Below, one piece after another: positions 55,778 to 64,000 of a stretch of 64,000 nucleotides of DNA; position 1 is the stretch's first letter, and each line of letters opens with the position of its first letter. Location of the stretch: the NCBI RefSeq assembly GCF_907164915.1, contig NC_061862.1:140545913-140609912 (forward strand), given 5' to 3'. The notes under the pieces were generated by a model. That model worked only from the letters and a program-made list of their open reading frames with translations, was not told the DNA's origin and did no database searches. Source of the stretch: Impatiens glandulifera. Its lineage: Eukaryota; Streptophyta; Magnoliopsida; Ericales; Balsaminaceae. Position numbers and translations under genes: made by a program.

Positions 55778-56613
55778 TGCATAAACTGATAGAACTATTT
55801 GATGCAATCTGAATAATAATCTAACAAGTTAATGATTAATTATAATATGATGATATTATTCGTAATATACAGTTAATTGATCTTGTTATGAAATATAATA
55901 AGTTTTGTTTAGAATTAAAATATATAAATATGATTTATATTATTTACTTTTTCTCAAAAGTTAAGAAAAGAAAATGCAAGTTCAAGATTAATACTCTTGA
56001 AAGTTACTACATGTTGAACCTTGAAGGATAGTGATCCGTAGAAAAGATTACATGTTTTAATATACATTGTTTTGGTTTTATTTATAACTATTTTTTTCAC
56101 TTTTAAAATAAAACCAATGAAAGATTTTAGTTCCTAAAGAAATTGGGAAAATACCTTTCCACATCATAACCCAAGCAGTTTACGGTATTATTTTGGTTAG
56201 ATGGGTTTCGCAAAAGCGATTGTGTCTTTCCTCTACTGTATACTCTTGAGGGTGAATCTATATAAGGGATTCATAAACATTGATATGGTTTTACCCAACA
56301 AGAGACCAATACCAAGTCTTGGATCTTGAGGTATAGGGATGACTCTAAATTGGATTTAGATTATCAACCAAGAATTATAAAGAAGTTATGATTAGTAAAT
56401 ATTGTTTACTTACCCTGAATATACAAGGTCTAAGGCAGTGCAAAAGTACGTTAGACTTTTATCAAATGGGATCTTGGAATCATTTTGTTCAGAAAGGAAC
56501 TATAATAATTTGAATAAAATGCGCATTCACTCCTGTTAAATTGTTTATCACAAGTGTTTGCATTGTCAATACATAAACTAATTAAGTTGTATTTAAATAA
56601 CATATTGTAGATC
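55778..56613 (+). other. Untranslated leader of the copia element
   Basis: About 0.84 kb between the primer-binding site and the gag start. No long reading frame; it should include the RNA packaging region, which I cannot delimit. Confidence 0.7.
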
Positions 56614-58371
56614 ATGGCAAACGATAGTTTGAAATTCTCCCTGCGCTCCATTATTGAGAAAAACAAGTTAAATGGGACTAATTTCCTAGATTGGGAAAGG
56701 AATCTGAGGATAATTCTGAGGTCCGAGGGACGTGAGGACGTTCTTACTACCCCTATTCCAAAAGTGACTGATACCTCGTCTGACGAGGAGAAGGCAACAG
56801 CAACCCAATTGAAAACTAAGGCTTTACCTGTCACTTGCTTAATGCTTGCTGCAATGGAACCTGATTTGCAGAAGAGGTTTTTGAGTTCCGATGCTTATAC
56901 CATCACAACTGAGCTGAAAACTCTGTTTCAGGATCAGGCAAGGATTGAACGATATGAAACTCACAAGGCTATACTTGATAGCAGACTTGTGAAAGGGAAA
57001 CCCGTAAGTCCTCATGTGATTAGTCTAACTGGGCTGTTCAAGAGGATGGAAGATTTGGGGACCCCTTATGACCAAGAGTTGGCCACGGATATCGTTCTTA
57101 GATCCTTACACGATGGTTTTGCACCTTTTAGAATGCAATACCATATGAATGGACTAAAGCATGATCTAAATGAACTCCACAACCTGCTTAAAAATGCAGA
57201 AGGCAATATCACTGATGACAAGATGAAGGAAGTTCTGAATGTCAATAGTGGGAAGGGTTTTAAGAAAATGGCTAAGAATAAAAACAATTACCAAAGAAAA
57301 GGTAAACAAGTTGCAAAATCCAAGGGTGATGAGAAGCCAAGAGTAGCTTCTGAACATGATTGTTTTTATTGTAAGGCCAAGGGTCACTGGAAGAGAAACT
57401 GTCCCAAATATCTTGAAGATAAGAAGAACGGAACTGTGAGTTCCACTTCAGGTATTTATGTTATTGATATAATGACAACCAATGTCCATACATTAGATAA
57501 TGGTCCCACTTGGGTATTTGATACAGCATGTGGTGTTCACATTATTTCAAATGTGCAGGGACTAAGAAATAGAAGGCGGGTGAAGAAAGGGGAGATAGAC
57601 TTGCGCGTTGCAAATGGAGCAAGTGTTGCTGCACTTACTGTAGGAGTTTTTTGTCTGTCTCTACCTTCCGGTTTAACATTTGAACTTAATAATTGTTATC
57701 ATGTTCCGTGTATTACCAAGAACCTTGTTTCGGTTGGTGCATTGCATTATGATGGTTTTGATTTTAGCCTTAAGAATGGGTGTATTTCTGTTTCTAAGAA
57801 TAATATTTTCTATGCAACTGCTCATATGAATAATGGGATTTTTGAAATAGATCTTAAATCAGAATTATATAACATAAATAACAAAAGACAAAAACCAAAT
57901 AATTTGAGTGAAACCTATCTATGGCATTGTCGATTAGGTCACATTAGTATGAATCGCATGAAGAAGCTCCATAGAGATGGAATTTTAAAAGATATGGATT
58001 ATGAATCCATTATAACATGTGAATCGTGTCTGATGGGTAAAATGACAAGGTCACCTTTCAAAAGAAATTTTGAAAGGGCTACTGAACTATTGAATATAAT
58101 ACATACTGATGTATGTGGGCCAATGAGTACAGAAGCTAAAGGTGGTTATAAGTACTTCATCACATTTACTGATGACATGAGTAGATATGGGTATGTTTAC
58201 CTTATGTCACATAAATCAGAATCCTTTGAAAAGTTCAAAGAATTTCAATATGAAGTAGAGACTCAATGTGGCAAGAAAATCAAAGCACTTCGATCTGATC
58301 GTGGTGGTGAATACATGAGCCATGATTTTGATCATCATTTGAAAAATTGTGGTATAGTAACACAATTGTAA
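56614..58371 (+). CDS. Copia gag-protease-integrase (N-terminal part of polyprotein)
   Basis: 585 codons from ATG 56,614. Residues 1-240 are the gag capsid-type region (LNGTNFLDWERNLRIIL near the start). A CCHC zinc knuckle CFYCKAKGHWKRNC lies at 250-263. Protease region: WVFDTACGVHI at 300-310, in which the catalytic Asp303-Thr is followed by Ala instead of the usual Gly. The GAG_pre-integrase zinc motif uses His443, Cys469 and Cys472 with LWH at 436-438. Integrase Asp499 (IHTDVCGP) and Asp562 (LRSDRGGE) are the first two catalytic acids. TAA at 58,369-58,371 stops the frame before the third, Glu at codon 58,405. Without readthrough there is no full integrase, RT or RNase H. Confidence 0.93.
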   Translation: MANDSLKFSLRSIIEKNKLNGTNFLDWERNLRIILRSEGREDVLTTPIPKVTDTSSDEEKATATQLKTKALPVTCLMLAAMEPDLQKRFLSSDAYTITTELKTLFQDQARIERYETHKAILDSRLVKGKPVSPHVISLTGLFKRMEDLGTPYDQELATDIVLRSLHDGFAPFRMQYHMNGLKHDLNELHNLLKNAEGNITDDKMKEVLNVNSGKGFKKMAKNKNNYQRKGKQVAKSKGDEKPRVASEHDCFYCKAKGHWKRNCPKYLEDKKNGTVSSTSGIYVIDIMTTNVHTLDNGPTWVFDTACGVHIISNVQGLRNRRRVKKGEIDLRVANGASVAALTVGVFCLSLPSGLTFELNNCYHVPCITKNLVSVGALHYDGFDFSLKNGCISVSKNNIFYATAHMNNGIFEIDLKSELYNINNKRQKPNNLSETYLWHCRLGHISMNRMKKLHRDGILKDMDYESIITCESCLMGKMTRSPFKRNFERATELLNIIHTDVCGPMSTEAKGGYKYFITFTDDMSRYGYVYLMSHKSESFEKFKEFQYEVETQCGKKIKALRSDRGGEYMSHDFDHHLKNCGIVTQL

Positions 58372-59478
58372 ACCCCAGGAACACCACAGCTAAATGGTGT
58401 ATCTGAAAGGAGAAACAGGACCTTGTTAGACATGGTCCGATCAATGATGAGTTTTGTCAATCTTTCGATTTCCTTCTGGGGATATGCCCTTACTACCGCT
58501 GTACTGACACTAAATAGGACTCCGTCAAAAACTATAGACAAAACTCCATATGAGATATGGACTGGAAAAGTTCCAAAGTTGTCTTTTCTGAAAATATGGG
58601 GATGTGAAGCTTATGTAAAACGTTTACAGACAGATAAACTTGCCCCCAAGTCAGATAAATGTTTCTTTATAGGGTATCCAAAAGGAAGTTTTGGATATTA
58701 TTTCTACAATCCAACACAGCAAAAGATATTCGTTGCAAGGGATAGTGTCTTTTTGGAAAGAGAGTTTCTTTCCAACAAGTCAAGTGGGAGAAATATTCAT
58801 CTTGAATCATGTCAAAATGATGATGAGCAACTAACTCAACAACAAGATGACATGGATGATGTCATGGATGATGTCAATGATGAGATAAATACTTATGAAG
58901 GGATAAGGACTCAGATCATCCAAGAACCTGAACAAGAGGATCTACAAACTGTTGTGGATCATATTCCGGATTCAGTCGTTGAACAAGTTGAACCCACTCG
59001 TAGATCGGAAAGGCCAAGGGTTATGCCAAGATGTTATAATGATTTCATCTTAAATGCAAGCCTTGATGTTCTTATGTTAGAACATAATGAGCCTTCCACC
59101 TATAATCAAGCAATGATGGGTCCAGACTCCAATAAATGGCTTGAAGCCATGAGGTCCGAAATGGATTCGATGTTTGAAAATCAAGTATGGGACTTGATAG
59201 ATTTGCCAAATGGGGTCAAACCCAAAGGGTGCAAATGGATCTTCAAACTCAAAAATGACAAAGATGGAAATAAATCTATTCACAAGGCAAGATTAGTTGC
59301 CAAAGGTTATAGACAAATTCATGGTATAGACTATGATGAGACATTTTCACCAGTTGTTATGATTAGATCCATTAGGATAATCCTAGCTATTGCTGCATAT
59401 TATGACTATGAGATATGGCAAATGGATGTCAAAACAGCCTTTCTAAATGGTTTTTTTTGGAAGAGGATGTGTACATGA
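58372..59478 (+). pseudogene. Copia integrase C-terminus and RT N-terminus, same frame after the stop
   Basis: Same frame as the upstream gag-integrase. It supplies the last catalytic Glu (VSERRNRTLLDMVRSMM, codon at 58,405, 35 residues after Asp562) and the integrase C-terminal region (FFIGYPKGSFGYYF). An acidic linker follows, then the start of RT (NQVWDLIDLPNGVKPKGCKW, KARLVAKGYRQ, QMDVKTAFLNG). It ends by frameshift in a run of eight T at about 59,451-59,458. Nine T, or six, would keep the frame. The first ATG after the stop, at 58,423, is unlikely to be a natural start. Confidence 0.92.
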
Positions 59479-60671
59479 CACAACCTGAAGGTTTTGTAGA
59501 TCCGAATTATGTTGGGAAAGTATGTAAGCTCAAGAAGTCAATTTATGGACTTAAGCAAGCATCCAGGAGTTGGAACTTTCGATTTGATGAAAAGATCAAA
59601 GAGTTTGAATTCATTAGATGCGAAGAGGATCCTTGTGTTTACAAAAGGTTTAGTGGGAGTAAGATAAATTTCCTAGTATTATATGTGGATGACATACTAC
59701 TTATTGGGAATGACATTCCGATGCTAGAGTCCGTCAAAGAATGGCTGATGAAATGCTTCTCAATGAAAGACTTAGGAAATGCTGAGTACATTCTTGGAAT
59801 CAAGATCTATAGAGATAGATCTAAAAGGCTACTTGGATTGAGTCAAGGAATTTATATTGATAAGATTCTTAAAAGATTCAAGATGCAAGATTCTAAAAAG
59901 GGATTTTTACCCGTTCAACATGGTGTATATCTCAGCAAGACGCAGTGTCCTAAAACATCTGATGAACTTGAGAAAATGAGCAAGATCCCTTATGCCTCTG
60001 CCATAGGATCTATCATGTATGCCATGGTATGTACACGTCCAGATGTTGCATATGCATTGAGCATGTGTAGCAGATACCAATCAAGTCCTGGAGAAGCACA
60101 TTGGAGTGCAGCTAAGAATATCCTGAAGTACTTGAGAAGGACCAAGGATGATTTCTTAATATATGGGGGAGATGAAAAATTAATCGTATATGGCTATACT
60201 GATGCAAGTTTTCAGACTGACCGAGATAGCTTTGAGTCACAATCGGGTTATGTCTTCATCCTTAATGGAGGAGCTGTGAGCTGGAGAAGCTCCAAACAGG
60301 ATACAGTAGCAGATTCTACAACAGAAGCTGAGTATATTGCTGCTAGTGAAGCAGCAAAAGAAGCTGTTTGGATAAGGAAATTTTTGGATGAACTCGGTGT
60401 TGTTCCTAGCATTTCAATGCCTATTGATATCTATTGTGACAACAATGGTGCCATAGCCCAGGCTAAGGAACCAAGTTCGAGCTCAAAATCCAGACATGTT
60501 ATGAGGAAGTATCACCTTATTCGACACATCATTAATATGGGTGATATTAGGATGTGTAAAGTGCATACAAATGACAACATTGCTGATCCATTGACCAAAC
60601 ATATGCCTCGGCCCAAGCATGAGAGTCACACTAGGGCTAAGGGCCTCAAACATATTGGAGAATGGCTTTAA
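59459..60671 (+). pseudogene. Copia RT (YVDD) and RNase H, shifted frame
   Basis: Continues the polyprotein after the T-run frameshift: EEDVYMTQPEGF, KSIYGLKQASRSWN, and the catalytic YVDD at 59,682-59,693 (LVLYVDDILLIGND). RNase H has TDAS, SGYVFILNGGAVSW, TEAEYIAASEA, YCDNNGA and NIADPLTKHMP, so all four acidic residues are present. Ends at TAA 60,669-60,671. An internal ATG at 59,415 opens this frame, but it overlaps the upstream frame and is not expected to be used. Apart from the frameshift this part looks functional. Confidence 0.93.
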
Positions 60672-61473
60672 ATTTTTTTTGTTTATGAGTATTAAACACT
60701 TGTTTAAGTTTGACTTGATGATTTTAAGATATATGATATTTCATATTTATTTATACATTGTTCTTAACAAATATTAAATAATATGTCCAAATAATTCATT
60801 ATTAACAAATGGGATCACCTTAAGTGTTCTGGTGAATGAAACCCCATTAAGTGAAATGAAGTTTTGAATTATTAAAAGTCTATAGTTCGAAATCATCAAA
60901 TGGACATAGATGATTTTATATGTTAATATATTGTATGCTGACTGATAGCGTCAGGTTTCATGAGCTATAGGGACATAGAGATGTCTAGTCATATACATAT
61001 ATGTGTATAGATGATACATATAAGACTGACCTGCTTTAATACTCTTCAATATTATAGAGTTTTAAAATTAAACCATATTTAGTAGATTCCTCAGACATGA
61101 GTATGTTATGGTCTCACTGGATAATTAGTATTTCTTTGACATTGTTAAACGCTTTCCGTAAAAGGGAGTTATAAAGGCAATTGTTAGGATTGCTAAAAGT
61201 TGAGTGGGAGCCATAGTCATACAAGACTGGAATAGTCCTCCTATTTCGTGTATACTCCGATACATTGAAAAGAGAATGGTGTCTCGGCCACTTGAAGAGT
61301 GAGAACTGAAAATGCATGGCCATGCTCGGATGGATTATTTGAATCATCCGTTTTATTTACAGTTCGAACTCAGAGTTCAAGAAACATATTTGATAAAGGA
61401 TATGGATGTCATCATATCATCGAATAAGACACTAAGAGACAAGGTATCTTATATTGCACACTTGTTTAAGGAC
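60672..61473 (+). other. Untranslated 3' region of the copia element
   Basis: About 0.8 kb between pol and the polypurine tract. A 70-codon frame at 61,312-61,524 runs into the LTR and is not considered a gene. No envelope-like frame is present. Confidence 0.75.
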
Positions 61474-61484
61474 AAGTGGGAGAT
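61474..61484 (+). promoter_or_regulatory. Polypurine tract
   Basis: AAGTGGGAGAT ends directly at the TG of the 3' LTR; the purine-rich core primes plus-strand DNA synthesis. Confidence 0.9.
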
Positions 61485-62343
61485 TGAAGGAATTATGTCC
61501 TTTAATTCAATGTGCAATGACTAAATGTGAATAGGACAATTAAGAAAATTAATTTAATCCAATTATTTTAGGAGTCGTAGTGCTTTGCTAGAAGCCAACT
61601 ATGATTAATAGGGTAATACCTACAGCTATTATAATTGGGTCCTACGAGGTCACACATATAGGGTTTACCAATAGATGAAATGAGAATGATTATATTACTA
61701 ATATATTAGATATTAGTAATATATATTATTCCTTTTATTTTGAAATAAAAGAGTAACTTTGTGGATAAACAATATATTAGATATTGTTAAAGACGTTTAA
61801 GCAAGAAAGAAATAAATATATATATATTGAGGATATATTTATGAAAGATAAAATTATAACATATTTTATTGTCATAAATATGTTACGGTTTATCAAAAAG
61901 GAAGGTGGAAGGTTTCTTACATGACAATTAAAAGGGAAATAAATTTTCCTAGGTGAGAAGGGCATTTAAAAGGATGATTATTCGATAATCAAAGAGACAC
62001 ACAAAAACTTCCCCATCCCCCTTTTTCTATAGCTGGAGAGAAGTTCTTTAGAACAAAGGGTGCTCTTGATTCTGAAAGCAAGCAATCAGATTGTTTCCTT
62101 TGGTTATCCTACGATCTAGCAATCGACGGTAACCGGATCTATTGGAACTCGTGTGGACCAAATAGAGGAGCAACAAGTGGGGCTCTGATCCTGATCCAAT
62201 CAACCAGATCTGTCAAATTCACGCATCAAAGGTATACCATTTCAAGCTGTATGTTTATTCTATCAGTTATGCTTTTATATCAATGATTAGGTATTTTAGA
62301 TTAGATCTAAAATTTCCGCACATATACCTAATCAAAAACAACA
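61485..62343 (+). repeat. 3' LTR of the copia element
   Basis: 859 bp, same ends as the 5' LTR, followed by the second AATCC of the target duplication. Confidence 0.96.
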
Positions 62344-62420
62344 AATCCCATATTTGATCCAATGTGGATTTGCTTCACTTTTTTCTGCATGTCCAAATTA
62401 AAGAATCTGACTTTATACAG
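62344..62420 (+). pseudogene. Continuation of the split F-box/LRR pseudogene
   Basis: AATCCCATATTTGATCC, then a worn match to 9,640-9,700 (TTTTTCT, GTCC, AAAGAATCTGACTTTATACA). It is the right-hand side of the copia insertion in the LRR exon; the homology fades by about 62,420. Confidence 0.8.
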
Positions 62421-62760
62421 TTGGAGGAAATTAAGGTTAATAATAAAGTTTAACTCACCATAATTTTCTTACTTAATTTAAGGGTGAAAATTGTGTTGAT
62501 GTTTAGAAGGATTTCACGGTTAAGGGAAAACGCCTTCTTCCGATCATTTTATACTAAATCATATTATCATTTTATTCTTAATCATATTATAATTACAGAC
62601 TTTGTACCCTAACCTTTTTCAACCAACCACCTTGTTCACTTATTTAACAAGAACATATTATCTCTTACCCTCATTTTAGCTAACCACCAATCTCATTTAT
62701 ATACTTAAATCACTTTCAAATTTGCACAGGACAAGATTTGAACATTATTCTTTATAAGTG
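62421..62760. other. Non-coding mosaic
   Basis: 62,445-62,505 matches the F-box intron at about 10,770-10,830 (AACTCA(n)CATAATTTTC, GTGTTGATGTTTA). The rest shows nothing recognisable. Confidence 0.5.
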
Positions 62761-62982
62761 CTTTTAATTGATAATTGATTTTCCTTGATTTTGTTGTTAG
62801 ACTTCTGTAATGTTTTTTTCTCTCTCTCTTTTTTAGGTTTTGCAATAGCTTAACTCATCTAAGCTAGCCAAGCCATGGTGGATATGTGAATGCAACAAAT
62901 CCAAGTTACTTGACAAACAAAACATATGATAAGAACTCATTGGAGGGACACTGCAAAACTTGATGACCTATACATTATTTTT

Positions 62983-63132
62983 ACAAACTCAACAATTAAA
63001 TCAAGTTGGAGACTTTTTATATATTTTTTGTGATGTCCTGTATCGAAAAATCATAGTACAAACTCAACAATTAAATCAAGTTGGAGACTTTTTATATATT
63101 TTTTGTGATGTCCTATATCGAAAAATCATAGT
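62983..63132. repeat. 75-bp tandem duplication
   Basis: Two adjacent copies starting ACAAACTCAACAATTAAATC at 62,983 and 63,058, with one difference (CCTGTATC against CCTATATC). The three related loci have one copy. Confidence 0.95.
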
Positions 63133-63169
63133 AAATATAAATTTCATATAAAAGTGAGGCTAGTAGCCT

Positions 63170-63745
63170 CATTGGTGAAAATGGGATCTAAATCGAGAGT
63201 ATAATCTCTCGGTAATGACCATAAATCTCTCGGTATAAACCTAATATCGAAAGTTTGGGTAACACTCGGCATTCGTCGGTATTGTCACTTTCGGAAAATA
63301 TATTTGGGTGTTTACCGAGATATATCATAAATTTATCGGTTTAGATACCAGAGAGAAACTGAGAGTTATATTAAAAAACTCTCGGTTGTTCTTGAAAGGT
63401 CAAAACCGAGAGTTTTATAGAAAACTCTCGTTTTTTCTCCTTCAAGAAAAATCGAAAGTTTTCTATAAAACTCTCGGTTTTTTTGAAGGAGAAAAACCAA
63501 AAGTTATATGAACAACTCTTAGTTTTTTAATTTCAAGAAAACCAAAAGTTTTCCAAAAACACACTCGGTTTTTTCGTTTAAAATAAACCCGAGAGGTATA
63601 TGGAAAACATTCGTTTTTCCCTTTCAAGAAAAACCGAAAACATTCTAAATAACTCTCTGTTTTTCATAAAAGTGAAAACCGAGAGTTTTCCAAATAACTC
63701 TCGATTTTCCTTAAAAGTCAAAAACCGAGACTTTTCTTTATAACT
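63170..63745. repeat. ACCGAGAG hairpin array, fourth copy
   Basis: The terminus reads CATTGGTGAAAATGGG here, one base from the CACTGG of the other three copies. It is about 576 bp, almost the same length and order as 4,391-4,965. 63,746-63,930 is the same AT-rich spacer without a long AT run. Confidence 0.85.
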
Positions 63746-64000
63746 ATATTAAAAAAATATAAAAATTATAATAAAAAAAAGAGTTATATATCACTAATAA
63801 AGAGTTATATAAATAAAATCAAATTTGAAAATAATATCAACAAATCAAAACAACTCAATTGAAAATATATTCAAAAATCTTGTAAAAACCACCGGATAAA
63901 AAAAAAGAACATTACTGATATATATTTAATATGAGAGACTTAAATAGGCAATTCAATTAGGGTTTCCATTTGTGTCGGCTGTCCGACGAACTGTGGATTA

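Larger units (their letters stand above)
54903..62343 (+). mobile_element. Nearly complete Ty1/copia retrotransposon, 7,441 bp
   Basis: Bounded by the 5-bp target duplication AATCC at 54,898-54,902 and 62,344-62,348. LTRs start TG and end CA, 857 and 859 bp, differing by eye at two bases and one 2-bp AT step. Primer-binding site at 55,761, polypurine tract at 61,474. The internal region encodes gag, protease, integrase, RT and RNase H in copia order, with integrase before RT, on one strand. One in-frame stop and one homopolymer frameshift break the polyprotein. The near-identity of the LTRs makes it the youngest insertion in the window. Confidence 0.97.
62760..64000. repeat. Fourth copy of the empty LINE site, ACCGAGAG array and F-box leader start
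   Basis: 62,760-62,834 matches the LINE left flank, and CTCTTTTTTAGGTTTTGCAA at about 62,827-62,846 continues into the right flank without a LINE. The rest corresponds to 4,141-5,260, ending in the leader (TGTCGGCTGTCCGACGAACTG at 63,972) as the window stops. Confidence 0.88.

Noticed and set aside
55760..56613. Search for an extra gene upstream of gag in the young copia
   Set aside because: No reading frame of note between the primer-binding site and ATG 56,614.
60672..61484. Envelope-like frame after RNase H
   Set aside because: Only short frames, the longest of which crosses into the LTR; no membrane segment or signal peptide.

Overview
The window is nuclear DNA from a flowering plant, most likely a eudicot. 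It is AT-rich, and everything recognisable is plant-type: Ty1/copia elements primed by initiator-methionine tRNA, plant LINE (L1) remains with DUF4283/zinc-knuckle ORF1 and zf-RVT ORF2 ends, plant F-box/LRR pseudogenes and a SUVH-type histone methyltransferase relic. I found no rRNA, tRNA, CRISPR array or bacterial-type operon, and I cannot name the species. No host gene in the window looks intact.

Layout. (1) 1-4,990 and 49,503-54,022 are two copies of one segment (D1). It carries a 38-bp tandem repeat, a LINE ORF1 relic, a CACGA repeat, a 5'-truncated LINE and the start of an ACCGAGAG hairpin array; copy a alone also has a MITE. (2) 4,141-20,532 and about 27,640-44,880 are copies of a larger segment (D2) of F-box/LRR fragments, a second truncated LINE and a rearranged copia. 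Each copy has lost a different piece: copy 2 lacks about 2.74 kb of the F-box/LRR pseudogene, and copy 1 lacks about 3.1 kb holding the copia 5' LTR, a LINE end and a gypsy integrase relic. (3) 20,533-27,240 separates the D2 copies. It holds a third copy of a D2 piece, a large LTR fragment with inverted 134-bp higher-order arrays, a reverse-strand F-box fragment and a broken LINE ORF1. (4) 44,890-49,500 holds a SUVH pseudogene and reverse-oriented F-box leader repeats. (5) 54,903-62,343 is a nearly complete, very young Ty1/copia element inserted with a 5-bp duplication (AATCC) into an F-box/LRR pseudogene. (6) 62,760-64,000 is a fourth copy of the ACCGAGAG segment.

Together this is an F-box/LRR pseudogene cluster that grew by segmental duplication and was then interrupted by LINEs, copia and gypsy elements and a MITE. 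Shared and missing insertions give a relative order of events: the LINE at 2,966-4,122 preceded the D1 duplication but is missing from two related sites; the LINE at 13,314-14,439 and the rearranged copia preceded D2; the copia at 54,903 is the latest datable event. I see no evidence of a new multi-gene system. The most unusual structures are two retroelements whose halves lie in opposite orientation, the inverted higher-order arrays, and the repeated leader sequence that accompanies the F-box pseudogenes on both strands. All alignments were done by eye, so boundaries are approximate unless a target-site duplication fixes them.
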